DNA of 64,000 nt from Datnioides undecimradiatus (GCA_008933995.1 WARS01000137.1:256501-320500), one strand, 5' to 3'. Positions 52,563-62,284 are shown, counted from the stretch's first letter. Numbers and translations are program-made. The notes: generated by a model not told the origin, from the sequence alone.

Positions 52563-52631
52563 GTATTGAATTGAAGATGGTTTGAGTGTCTGTTCTGTAA
52601 CACTGGTGTGAATATGAGATGAACCATGAAG

Positions 52632-52664
52632 CACACAACACAACACAACACAACACAACACACA
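52632..52664. repeat. (CACAA)n pentanucleotide microsatellite
   Basis: About six copies of ACACA/CACAA, just after the candidate kcnq3 3' end. Confidence 0.95.
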
Positions 52665-53945
52665 GGACAAACATGACGTTGGTAGCTTCACCTCTTATAA
52701 GAGTGGTTAAATATTGGGTGCTGCACTGAAAACAAGTTTACATGAGAGCTCAGCAGGTGTTAACACAGAAGAAATAAACTGTTGTGCTGCAGAAAGGGCC
52801 GATCCTCCCTGACTGAAGAGTATACTTCTCATTTTAATGGAGCCTTCAGTCAAGATGCATTTGACTTGCATGTGTTTGCACGCCTTGTTTCCCTGACACA
52901 CACTGTTTTCCTCAACAGCAGCAGGAAGGATGCAAATAGATCATTTTATTTTTTTGGTAAGCCCACCAGCTGACAGCCTGTGCATCTTTTCCCAGCGGGC
53001 AGCTGTTCCCAGGCCCTCAGCAGCCCTGTTTCCTCCTCTGCCAATGACTGCTGTGTGTCTCAATGTGTCTGAATGTGAATGCCAAGGCGACCAAAGTGCC
53101 CACCAATCCCCCGTCATTAAAGACTCGCATTCACTCCTCTTATTCACCGATCTTCCCCACGGCTCGTATGTCACTCCAGCGGCTTATTACGGCCATTTAC
53201 CCACACTGCAAAAAATGTCCATCTCAGCAGGAAACGCCGTCCTCTGAGTAAAGATCTCTACAAATATAAGTTGGAAGTGTTGCTGCAGCTGCGACGAGTG
53301 TCCAAGGGAATCGAAACACATCATTTAGTAAATGTTCACACTTCACAGGCCACAACCACAACTGAACCACAAGAATACTTATAATAATGCAACTTTAAAT
53401 TAGCATGTAAAGATGTAAAGAAACGTCGTGGGCGATGTGAACTTCTGTGTGGTGTGGGCAGAAATGCTGCAAAATGAATACCCGGAAACAAATCCAGACC
53501 GCGTTTGATGACATCAAGCTGTCAGAACGCAGTCATGTGTGCACCAGATGCAGCAGAAGCACGAGATCGTTCCCACGTTTGGTTTTACAGAGGTCATACA
53601 TGCAAACAGTGCGACAGAGCAGCCTTTGTTGAGTCCCCAAAGAAACAGAATAACGTGTTTTTACATGATTTAAAACATGTTTATATATAATGCATGTAAA
53701 ATTTGTAGAGTGGTTGAAAATGCATTATTACAAATAGAAAATACTCCAGTTGATATTTAACCTGCCGAGGGGCTGAAGAGTTGCATGGCTGGTTAATTCG
53801 TTTGCTGAAGTCTTTGTTTATGTGTTGTTGTGTGCACGTCGAAAAGAAAACAACTTAATTTGTTTCATAAGCTTCAAAACTGTCTCAACAGGCAAGATTA
53901 AAAGTAAAGATGACGAGAAGAAGATAATGTCCAGGTCAGAGAGAG
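52665..53945. other. Intergenic sequence, no gene recognised
   Basis: Between the presumed kcnq3 3' end and the promoter candidate of the next gene. CACTGCAAAAAATGTCC near 53199 resembles the terminal repeat of a fish DNA element, but no partner end was found. Confidence 0.5.
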
Positions 53946-53959
53946 GAGACTGCTTACTG

Positions 53960-54033
53960 ATTGGGCGATAGGAGATGGTGGGCGGGGCTTTTGGCTGTGG
54001 TCATGCGTCACTCCTGGATGTGCATTTGATTGG
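53960..54033 (+). promoter_or_regulatory. Promoter candidate for the hhla1-like gene
   Basis: A GC box GGGCGGGGC (53980-53988) is flanked by two inverted CCAAT boxes (ATTGG at 53960-53964 and 54029-54033). It lies about 1.5 kb upstream of the start codon at 55520, and at least one untranslated exon would lie between. No TATA box is obvious. Confidence 0.35.
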
Positions 54034-54232
54034 ACAACAGCTTCCTGTAACCACAGACAACTCAGACCACAAAGTTCGACCGAAGCCTCTGAACTGAGCC
54101 TGAGGCCTGACCTGAGGACGGCCTGCAGGGAGCCTCATGAGCGCAGGTCAGGAGAGCGAGGCTCAGGCTGTGCTGACCCAGGTCACCCAGGACACAAGCA
54201 GTAACCATGCCAGTCATTCACCACAGGTACAG

Positions 54233-54293
54233 CCAACATCTGCTGGATCTAATGCACCTGGGCCACATTTACCCATTCAGCAGTGTTTACTGA
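54233..54293 (+). repeat. 61-bp repeat, copy 2 (shared with 51469-51529)
   Basis: 60 of 61 bases identical to the copy 2.8 kb upstream, same orientation. This copy lies inside a 126-codon open frame (54137-54517) that has no recognisable domain, so the frame is not called a gene. Confidence 0.9.
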
Positions 54294-54699
54294 TCGGTGT
54301 GAGGCCGGTTCTGAATCACAAACAAATCACCAAAGCAGCATGTGAGAGCAAAGTGCATGGTACCGCCCACTGTTTGATTGACAGGTTGACTGACACAGGA
54401 GCGAAAACATCACAGATCACCTCTTTAAAGTCAGTTCATGCAGGAAATGAGTGCAGGTGGAAGGCTGAGCTGGAGTCAGTCTCTGCCCTGGCTGGATATT
54501 TCTTGCAGTGGAGCTGATGGAGGCTCGGGGCTCGGTGCCCAGCCGGCAGCCGGACACCGTGTTTTGTTGTTGGCTTCTTTTTGTTTTTTGTGTTTTTGTG
54601 CAGAGCTGAGTGAGCTGCCAGCCTCTGCTGTTCAGAGGAGGGAAAACAGGCGTCGCTTACTCCTTATCTGACCCCAGGTGTGTGATACACTGGGCGAGG

Positions 54700-54738
54700 T
54701 TTGATGCTGCGCGGTCTGCAGGAGGATTCAAGCAGCAG
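54700..54738 (+). other. Possible 5' untranslated exon end (hhla1-like gene)
   Basis: AGCAGCAG|GTGAGT at 54738/54739 is a near-consensus splice donor downstream of the promoter candidate. The start codon exon begins at an acceptor (TTGCTTCTGCAG|GACCATGG, exon from 55516), so an upstream untranslated exon must exist. This donor is the best candidate; its exon start is unknown. Confidence 0.3.
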
Positions 54739-55519
54739 GTGAGTTCAGTTTGCTGGTTTTCTGTTCGTACATCAGATGCAACACAACTGAGTTTTAACAG
54801 CAAAGCTTTGAAACCACAGTGTTTCCTCTTTACTGAGTGAACTTAAAGGTTAAATAACTCGTGTTTACACATTTTCACTCCATTTAATACAGTTTCTCTA
54901 ATTAAAGGCGTCACAATTCGCCGTGTGTTGAATTTACCGTGGTTTTTTTTATTGTCTGGCTCCACTTTATGATTTGTTGCTGTGTTATGATGACAGCAGT
55001 CTGCTTCATGGGCTGACAAATGGTTTTCCTGTTGAGGTGCAGGTGCTGCAGCCAGTCAGACAAAAACCAGCAGAAATAAAGAGAAAATGATGCATTTTAA
55101 CAGCAGAGTTTACTCATTTAGTGAAGAACCTCTTTTATTTGGTGGAACAACAGTTTTTTCCTTTATTTCCATTTATTTTTACACGAGAGTCGAGCGTCTG
55201 GACACAAACACTCATACCTTTAGGCATTTCTTGTTGCAGAGTGCTTTCTGCGTTTGCAGTGGTGTTGTGAATGTGAAGCTTTGTACTCTGCAGCCCACCT
55301 GAGAGCGCACGCTCCACTGAGCTGAGTGCTGTGGGCTCAGCCTGGTGACATCATCGCGTGGCGTCACAGAAGATGCTTTTTGCACAGACACAAAACTCAG
55401 ACTCGGCGCAGAGTTAAGCTGAGACATCAGGACACGATGACTGTCGGCCACCTCGCAGTCTGCAGTAACGCCGATGCGGTCCGTGTGTTTTGTGGTTCCA
55501 GCGTTGCTTCTGCAGGACC

Positions 55520-55610
55520 ATGGCGGCCTCACGGAGGACCACACAGCATCCACGCCTCTGCTTCATCACCTGCGTCTCCACGGCTTTACTCCTCATCCTC
55601 CTCAGCCAAG
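55520..55610 (+). CDS. hhla1: hhla1-like first coding exon (signal peptide)
   Basis: ATG in a good context (GACCATGG), four bases after an acceptor AG. It encodes MAASRRTTQHPRLCFITCVS then TALLLILLSQ: a short basic n-region, a hydrophobic core and a polar end, as in a secretory signal peptide. Donor AAG|GTAGTT; ends in phase 1. Confidence 0.75.
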
Positions 55611-58077
55611 GTAGTTCTCCTCCACACCTTCATGAATGGCTGGAAGACATTTAAACAATCTGCTGCTCGTGATTAACGTGCACGGACAAAGGTTTAAGGG
55701 ACCTGAAGTTCAGATTTCAAACTTTATTATTATTATATTACATTATTATATTATTATTATTAAATTAATATTTTGTTTTTCAGTCTTTTTCACTCTCCCA
55801 TCTTATTTCATCCATACATCTCGATGCCTCTTCAGCTTTATGTTAGTGTTTTACAGCTGAACTCGGCTTCTCAGGATCAGGTTCAGATGATAAAAACTTC
55901 ATAAAAACAAACTGAAAAGTAAAAAATAGAAATAAATTAGTGCAGAACTGAAAGTTTAGAGAAACTTGTTTGGAATAAATTTAATATCCATTAATTTTAT
56001 AAACTCTAATTTCCCGGCAGCAGTAAGAGACAGACGGCACGACGAGAGGCGCAGAAGAGACGCGGTGGAGTCCACAGGTAACCCTCGTCTCATCAGCTGT
56101 TCCTGGGTTAAACCAGGCTTTAGCTGCCGTTCACATCCAAACACACTACAGCCGAGCCAACGGGTCAGTTTGGTGTCGTCAGTCTGTGTTTAAAAGAGTC
56201 TGGCAGTGAGTTTCAGTTCGTCAGAGGCTAAACTCTGAGGTTTTACACACTGAACTAAACTGGTGCTGAATGTTGTTCTGGAGAATCTAAGAATCAGTTA
56301 AACAACACTCGTTACATATCTCTCTGATCACGGCTGAATCACGTCAAGATCACATCAAGATCAGGCCAGTATCACGTCAGTACAATGTCAGGATCCCGTC
56401 AGGATCCCGTCAGATCATTCCTGGTGTTGCTTGCCCCCAGAGCATCTCGTGATGGACACGAGTTGGCGTTCTGACCCAGGACGAGCCTCCTGATTCTTCC
56501 ATGAGTACTCCCGACCTGGACCAGTCCAACCTTTTCAGCCTTCACTCCGGTTTCACGCGCACGCCTGTGCAGTTTGTGAGACTTGCACAGTTTCGGACCA
56601 ACGTTTGATTTTTCATATTAATCTTTAAAGCATCAAAGCATCATGGAGATGATGGGCACTGCTGGTTACTCTCAGGTGTGGGCTGGTGACTGAGCTTCCA
56701 CTTCCTGGTTTTAAAAACACTATGACGTGTTTGATAAGAGCTTTTAATTGCTTTTCACTCACCTGCCTTGTCTGGTTTGTTTTCACCGTGTAAACTTGGT
56801 AAAGGTGCCCGATGAATTAAGTTGTGATTGTTATAAAGACCCAGAAAAGTGTCCGGACTGCCTGTGTGGTGGTTCCTGCTGCAGTAGGTTCTCCGGGACC
56901 ATCAGAGCCGGTAAACATGTGCAGACCCGGCCGTGGTCTTCGTGGTTTGGGCCGTCTGAGCGAAGGTTGTAATGCATCTTTTCCTGCGAGGGTTGAAAGA
57001 GTCAACTCGACACACGAGGCTGACCGCTGCACTGCCCTCATGTTATTCAGATGAGTGCCACCCCGGGGGCTAATTCCTGGGGGTAGTTGTTAATTTCATG
57101 TCATTTCACTGCATCGTGCAGTTATGCAGACACATTTTGCTGATGCTGCTAATTCAATAACAGAGATTAAAACCAGAATAAGCTGCCATTGACTTTACTG
57201 TCTGCTTTCATTTCCCAGAGATCCCAGCAGAGCACATCGATCCCGCTGCCATCGACCTCACTCCCCTCGTCAATACTTTAATAAATACAAGCCAATCGGG
57301 TACGTTGTCATAATATCGTTCATGTGCGGATCAGTCCCGAGCTGTAAATCTTTCATGTATGTCATAATGAAACCACTGCCTCAGTCTCTCCTCTGGTTCC
57401 TCCCCCTCAGAGGTCAGACTGCAGGCAGGTGGCTTCATCAAAGTCACCGTTAAAGGAGCAGTTCACTCAGAACTCTCTCATGAACTCTGCTGGTAGTTAT
57501 CCATGCACATGCTGCAGGGTTCGAATCATCGTCTGCAGAAGTGAAAGAGTGTGGTTTTGCTGCATCAAAGCGATGAAACGTGACATTTGAGAGATGAACA
57601 GTCTCTGGGTTTGCTCTTCATCTGCAGAACGAAGTGTCACAAGGTTTTTCTGTGTGAAGACGCTTTGTTCTCTAAGGTTTTAATGACTGGGAGCCTGTTT
57701 AGGAGAGCTCAGCACAAGAAAACCTACCTCTGCGTCTCCTCCTGTCTCCCAGGCTCCCGTCAGCTCTTCTCCCTCCTCAGCGTGACCTCCTACAGCTCCT
57801 TGGCTCTCCATAAACTCACCCTGCTGGTCTACAACAGTAAATATGAACTCCACTTGATGTTAATATGATGCAAAATCACTTAACAAGCATGCAACACTTT
57901 GCACCACAGCACAGGTTGCAGGATGCATTTCTGTGAGAAGCACAACTCAGCAGTGCCACCCAGTGGCTTAACTGTGTAACTGCATCAATGAGGCTTTATC
58001 ATGTTCACCAGCTTTATGATATTAAAAACATGTTTGATATTTGCTGTCGGGGAGTCAGTGGCTGATCAAACCTCTTA

Positions 58078-58122
<45 letters not shown>

Positions 58123-61100
58123 CAGTTTCCAGCATCAGGAGCATAGAGAGCAGCATGTTCAGGAGGAGATTCTGCTACTGCGTCACAAACGAAACCAACG
58201 ATCTAACGGGTGAGCGGAGTGAGGGCGCCTCGTCTCGTGTTGCCACAGTTTTATATTTTACATTTCACAGTTTCAAACCTCTTTGACTGCGTTTGTCGCC
58301 AGACTTCACGGCCATCCTGCTGGACGTGATGGGAAACTCAACGAGCTACCTGCACGAGCTCTTCAAATCTGCCTCCATATTATCAGGTGGGTGGATTTAA
58401 ACTGATGATCTGCCTCATTTCCACCTGTTTCCTGTTGCTTTCACCGGCTGGCTCTCATGTTGTGGTTCTCTGCTGGTGTGTTTGTGTCTCAGTAAGCCAG
58501 AGGAACAACTCAGACTGCATCTACATCTGTGTTATGGCCGGTAAGATGGGTAAGTGCATATTTTGTATGTGACAACATGCAGCAGCGTCTAATAAACCTG
58601 TGTGACTGAAGGGAACTGAAGAGTTGGGATTGAAAAGTCTACATTCACTCATGAAACTGCAGGTTTTTGAAACGTAAAGACAGAAACAACAGCAACGCAA
58701 ACATCAGCCTGGTTCCACCTTTAATACGAACTGATGACAAACAAAAATACAGTCAAGAAAAACAGATTTTTAATTATTAGAAACAAAAAAAGAGCAAAAA
58801 CTCCTTGAAAACATCTTTAAAAACCTGCTTTTCGATAAAAGTGTGCAGACTTTTCACGTCCATCGTGCCTTTGTTGGTGCTGCAGCAGATGATTATTAGT
58901 GCAAATCGTCCCGAATCAGTCTTTAAAAGGTTCGATGCTCCTCACAGACTCATTGTGTGAGTGTGTTTTGTCCAGGCAGAGAGGTGCCGGAGCTGTGGGA
59001 GGTCGACTCCATCACTCCGCTCTTCAACCAGACCATCGTCGAAGGCCCACACAGAGGTCTGTCAGAGCCGATACTCACCGGTATTGATCACACATTCATA
59101 ATAATACACATCCGAACCAGCAGATGGCAGCACCAGCTCAACATTACACAGATACTCTGTGCTTTGGCATATTGAAATCAAAGGTCGTCACATTTATGGT
59201 GATTACATGGATGGATGGATGGAGGGTTTAAATAACTGCTAACTACAACTGTGACAGGACAAACACATCATAGCTGAAGTCCTGACCCCGAAACCCAATC
59301 CCTATATAATGCTGGGAACACAGGATCCTGGAAACATTGCCCCATAATATTTTCTATATAAATCAGTGAAATCGCTCCTAAATCTTTATATTTTAATCAA
59401 AATATTAGCCTCAGTCTGAGATGTACTGGCATAATCTGTTATTTATTTATGTATTTTCTGATTTCTCACTGTCTTTTGCATGATCACAGGTAGCATAGCC
59501 ACTGCAAACCTAATTAAAAGTGAGGTTTTGCTAACAGGATCGATCTGTTGATGAAAAGACTCAATGTCAAATGTGAAGAGGTGAAGACATCTGTCACTGG
59601 AGACTGTTTCGCTGAATTAAAACAGGTTTTAAGTCAAGCTAGCAACAAGCTGTTTGGCTGTGAAGCTAGGTGTTGCTAAGTATTTGCCCTTAATAACTGT
59701 TAGCTAACAGAAGCACCTGACGATGTTAGCTTGCTACTGCATGAACCAGTTTGATCAGAGAGCGGACACGTCTGGTTTCATGTTTGATAAATTCAGTTTT
59801 TAGCGAGTTCAAACTACAAATAACTTACAGAACCTTATTTCACAAAGAGCAGATGATGTTTGCAGGGCTGCTGCGATTAATCGTCCTTTTCTGTGTTTGA
59901 TAATTCTGACACAGTCACGCCTCCACGGGTTCACTAATAAATAAAACTCAGTGATTAATGTGGAAAACGGGTTTAATGTCTGGTTTTGCTCTTGTTACAG
60001 TTAGCTTGCTCGTTAGCAGTGAGCTCCTGCTCAGCTAACGTTAGACTTTGTGGGTTTGGTCTGAGGTCATTCTGCAAAACTCTGAGCAGTTAAAGGCATT
60101 TTGGAGTTTTAGCAGAGCAACGTTAGCTTGTTTTAAACCTGATTCACTCCTCTGGTCACTGTTTCAGTAACTAGCAAACGTTAGCAGTGAGTGTACACGG
60201 AGCTCCGTCATGTTCAGTTTAAAGACGTTCACTCTGAGCCTGTTTTCTTCCTCATCCAGTCGGTAACGCCTCCTCCGTCAGACTGCCAGTCGGTGAGTAA
60301 CTCGCCACCTTTTTAAAAAGCCCATCCAGGCATCTGCTGTCATCTCCGGGACAGTAATCCATATAATTCTTGTTTTTAATGATCTATTTAAACCCTCAGA
60401 ATGGCACCAACTTCCCACGAACCTGAGTCACATCTCTCCGTCTGGGATGAGCTCCATGTTAACCAGCAGAGTCCACTCCACCGCACACGGTGAGTCCCTG
60501 CAGGAGGCCGGCGTTCACTTCATTCAACCCCCTGACGTCTCCATCAGCCACTAATACAGCACTTACAGTAACGAGCTGCCGGTTCATTAGTACCTCAGGC
60601 TACTGAATGTTTAACTTAATGTGCTGTTGCAGACGGTGAAGTGTCACAGCAGGCGTCGGCCGTTTGGACCGCCTGTTTCAAGCTTTTTCCAGCAGAGACA
60701 GAAAAGTCTTTGGTTTGCATTGTGTTTTATGAAAAGAGATTTCTTTGTTTTTCAGGAAAAACATTGTGAAAACATGTTTAATACGCTGCTGTAAACATTT
60801 ATAAGAGACAAACTGAAGAAAACTGAAACCAACTGGAGCAAATTGTCACATTGCACAGGAGGGAACGTCTCTGTTTCCACTGACATCTGGGAACTTCCTG
60901 GGAAATTAACATTTTTTAGTGTTAATATTGAAAAAATGTAAAGTGAGCACTGCTGCATGAACCCTCATTCAGAAGTGCATTCATTACTTTAATATTATAA
61001 TGTTATTTAAGGTACGGTAAGGTAGGTAGGTTCATGTTCATCAGCGCAGGTGTGTTGAATATTCGTTGACTCTCTCCATAATGTTTTCATTGTGTTGAGT

Positions 61101-61712
61101 TAAAAACACAAAAACAGCTGTGACGATGTGTTTTGTCTAAACTTTTCAGACTCATTGTTTCAGACTGTAAAATGGTCGCTGTGGTCTGTTTGTTTGATTT
61201 GTTAGTTTCGCCAACAACTATGGATGAAACACCTGCGGCAACAGCAAAGATCAGCACTGCACAGCTGCTGGCAACGGCTCAGCAACCGGCAACCAACATG
61301 CGACAGAGTCCAGCTGCAGCAGACAGACCGGAGACGACGGCAGGGACGACACAGGACGTACAAACAACTTTACAGCCAATCGCATCAACGCAACAAACGA
61401 CCGCCACCCTGCAACTCACCACTGCGTCTGTTACAACAGCTGCAGCCACGGCAACACCTCCATCAACCACAGTCACACCCCACCTGAGCACGGCGTCAAC
61501 CACCCCCACAATGCTGGTCGTCAGTCTGACCCGGCGAACCACAGCAACGCCAAGTACAGCAACGCCCCACACGACGTCCACAGTTCATCCAACAAGACTG
61601 TCACCTGTCCGACCCACAGCAGGAACTACGGTGGCCAGGAGGACTACAGGGAGGACCACAGGGAGGACCACAGGGAGGACTACAGCACCCAGCAGGCCTG
61701 TGGAAAAACCAG
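55520..61712 (+). CDS. hhla1: HHLA1-like secreted glycoprotein, 5' and middle exons (gene span)
   Basis: Eleven exons join in phase to about 421 residues. The 3' exons were not found. Seen directly: an N-terminal signal peptide (hydrophobic LCFITCVSTALLLILL, residues 13-28), a basic linker, a globular region at residues 50-252 with paired cysteines (FCYCV, DCIYICV) and eight N-glycosylation sequons, then a Thr/Ser/Pro/Ala-rich mucin-like segment at residues 253-421. So the product is very likely secreted or an extracellular glycoprotein. The name rests mainly on synteny: HHLA1 follows KCNQ3 on the same strand in human, before OC90. I could not recall the HHLA1 sequence well enough to confirm residue by residue. 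The function of HHLA1 is not established. Exon list: 55520-55610, 56021-56077, 57219-57299, 57753-57836, 58126-58209, 58303-58386, 58493-58540, 58976-59080, 60260-60292, 60400-60489, 61206-61712. Confidence 0.7.
56021..56077 (+). CDS. hhla1: hhla1-like exon 2 (basic linker)
   Basis: 57 bp, phase 1-1: AVRDRRHDERRRRDAVEST. Highly charged and possibly a propeptide with dibasic cleavage sites (RR, RRRR), which is inference. The acceptor is a tandem CAGCAG, so a one-residue shorter variant is possible. Confidence 0.65.
57219..57299 (+). CDS. hhla1: hhla1-like exon 3
   Basis: 81 bp, phase 1-1: EIPAEHIDPAAIDLTPLVNT then LINTSQS. Amphipathic, with the first sequon (NTS). Acceptor CATTTCCCAG, donor GG|GTACGT. 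Confidence 0.8.
57753..57836 (+). CDS. hhla1: hhla1-like exon 4
   Basis: 84 bp, phase 1-1: GSRQLFSLLSVTSYSSLALH then KLTLLVYN. Acceptor CTGTCTCCCAG, donor AACA|GTAAAT. The first of three consecutive 84-bp exons. The sequon NIS spans its junction with exon 5. Confidence 0.85.
58080..58119. repeat. (GT)n microsatellite abutting a splice acceptor
   Basis: A pure GT run of 40 bases ends six bases before the exon 5 acceptor and takes the place of the polypyrimidine tract. Confidence 0.98.
58126..58209 (+). CDS. hhla1: hhla1-like exon 5
   Basis: 84 bp, phase 1-1: after the split Ile codon, SSIRSIESSMFRRRFCYCVT then NETNDLT. Contains a CxC pair and sequon NET. The acceptor is (GT)n-CTGCAG. Confidence 0.85.
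58303..58386 (+). CDS. hhla1: hhla1-like exon 6
   Basis: 84 bp, phase 1-1: DFTAILLDVMGNSTSYLHEL then FKSASILS. Sequon NST. It is separated from exon 5 by an intron of only 93 bp. Confidence 0.85.
58493..58540 (+). CDS. hhla1: hhla1-like exon 7
   Basis: 48 bp, phase 1-1: VSQRNNSDCIYICVMA. Contains sequon NNS and a second cysteine pair. A second, stronger-looking donor nine bases on (ATGG|GTAAGT, exon end 58549) would add GKM in frame. Confidence 0.8.
58976..59080 (+). CDS. hhla1: hhla1-like exon 8
   Basis: 105 bp, phase 1-1: GREVPELWEVDSITPLFNQT then IVEGPHRGLSEPILT. Sequon NQT. Acceptor TTTTGTCCAG, donor CCG|GTATTG. An internal GAG|GTCTGT donor would be weaker. Confidence 0.8.
59081..60259 (+). 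other. hhla1-like intron 8 with a GTTAGC-rich block
   Basis: 1.2 kb intron. Between about 59635 and 60190 the motifs TTAGC, GTTAGC, GCTAAC and GCTAGC occur more than a dozen times on both strands, without regular spacing. A short ATGG run lies near 59208-59222. Confidence 0.75.
60260..60292 (+). CDS. hhla1: hhla1-like exon 9 (33-bp microexon)
   Basis: 33 bp, phase 1-1: VGNASSVRLPV. Sequon NAS. Acceptor TTCCTCATCCAG, donor CG|GTGAGT, both strong. Confidence 0.75.
60400..60489 (+). CDS. hhla1: hhla1-like exon 10
   Basis: 90 bp, phase 1-1: EWHQLPTNLSHISPSGMSSM then LTSRVHSTAH. Sequon NLS; Ser-rich lead-in to the mucin-like exon. Donor CACG|GTGAGT. Confidence 0.75.
61206..61712 (+). CDS. hhla1: hhla1-like exon 11 (Thr-rich mucin-like)
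   Basis: 507 bp, phase 1-1, 169 residues: very rich in Thr, Ala, Pro, Ser and Gln, an obvious target for dense O-glycosylation. It ends in a 12-bp tandem repeat (61637-61684) that encodes GRTT several times, then APSRPVEKPG. The acceptor is taken at TTTGATTTGTTAG (61205). An alternative in-phase acceptor at GTTTCAG (61163) would add 14 hydrophobic residues and is less likely. Confidence 0.7.
61637..61684 (+). repeat. Coding 12-bp tandem repeat
   Basis: About four units of GGGAGGACCACA (ACT variant) within the Thr-rich exon, each coding Gly-Arg-Thr-Thr. In-frame expansion would lengthen the mucin-like segment and add basic residues. Confidence 0.9.
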
Positions 61713-62280
61713 GTAACCTTCAAATTCAAGGCTAGCTTCACTCCAGACACTGAAAGACTCATTTTCCGCTGTTCATTTATCGTTAAACTGACATGAGAAC
61801 GTCCAAAAAGCAGAAACGGCTTTTCGTCTGTCGCTGTCACGTCTCTCTGACGAGGCAGCAGCAGGTTTTCCTTCCACTCATCTGCTTTAACCAGGAAAGA
61901 TTAGGTGAAACAGAGAAGCAGAGAGCAGGATGAGGTGTTTACCTGCAGCAGCATCCTGGTTTCTGGTGTGAGATCAGGACACGCCTGCAGCCAGACGATC
62001 AGAGACATGCACACTGCTCTGATCTTGAAGTGAAGTAGTAACTTCTACCCTGTCTCCCCCAGTCACTGAACCAATGTTGTCTGTGTGAAGGAGCAGAGAC
62101 TCAGCTCTGTTAGCGTCTGATACAGTCTGGTTTGTTAACGAGGTCACATGACTACAGGTAGCTCGTTAGGAAAACGCAAACATCCTCTAAAGCTTCGACT
62201 TTCACGGAACAACTGTAATCACATTACAGACGTCCCTGGACCTGCTGACCGCTACTGATTCAGGTTCAGCCCAGAGGCAG

Positions 62281-62284
62281 GTGT

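Larger units (their letters stand above)
44383..52580 (+). other. kcnq3: Probable long kcnq3 3' UTR
   Basis: About 8.2 kb without coding exons between the kcnq3 stop and a well-formed polyadenylation region. A multi-kilobase 3' UTR is known for mammalian KCNQ3. It is increasingly AT-rich and includes a GT/GA repeat, an AU-rich element, a MITE-like insertion (48787-49184) and several alternative AATAAA hexamers. The UTR may end earlier (44708 or 45484-45510); transcript data would decide. Confidence 0.55.

Noticed and set aside
53195-53225. Solo terminal repeat CACTGCAAAAAATG
   Set aside because: No matching inverted end within several hundred bases; could be chance.
54137-54517. 126-codon open frame upstream of the hhla1-like gene
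   Set aside because: No recognised domain; part of it is the 61-bp repeat also found at 51469. It may overlap an untranslated exon, but coding is not supported.
56805-56972. Open frame from the AAG acceptor at 56804 as a coding exon
   Set aside because: Its phase does not match the preceding exon: joined after exon 2 it reads a stop after three codons. Exon 2 joins exon 3 (57219) perfectly without it. A shorter in-phase version is listed as a finding.
57511-57540. tRNA-like box B (GGTTCGAATC)
   Set aside because: No box A at the right distance and no cloverleaf could be drawn.
57440-57745. A transposon relic in hhla1-like intron 3 beginning AAAGGAGCAGTTCACTC
   Set aside because: It resembles the AAAGGAACAGTTCACCC-type end of a common fish element, but the similarity is short and no second end was found.
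61164-61205. Alternative start of the Thr-rich exon at 61164
   Set aside because: In phase, but it would add a hydrophobic stretch from what looks like a polypyrimidine tract (GTCTGTTTGTTTGATTTG); the acceptor at 61205 fits better.
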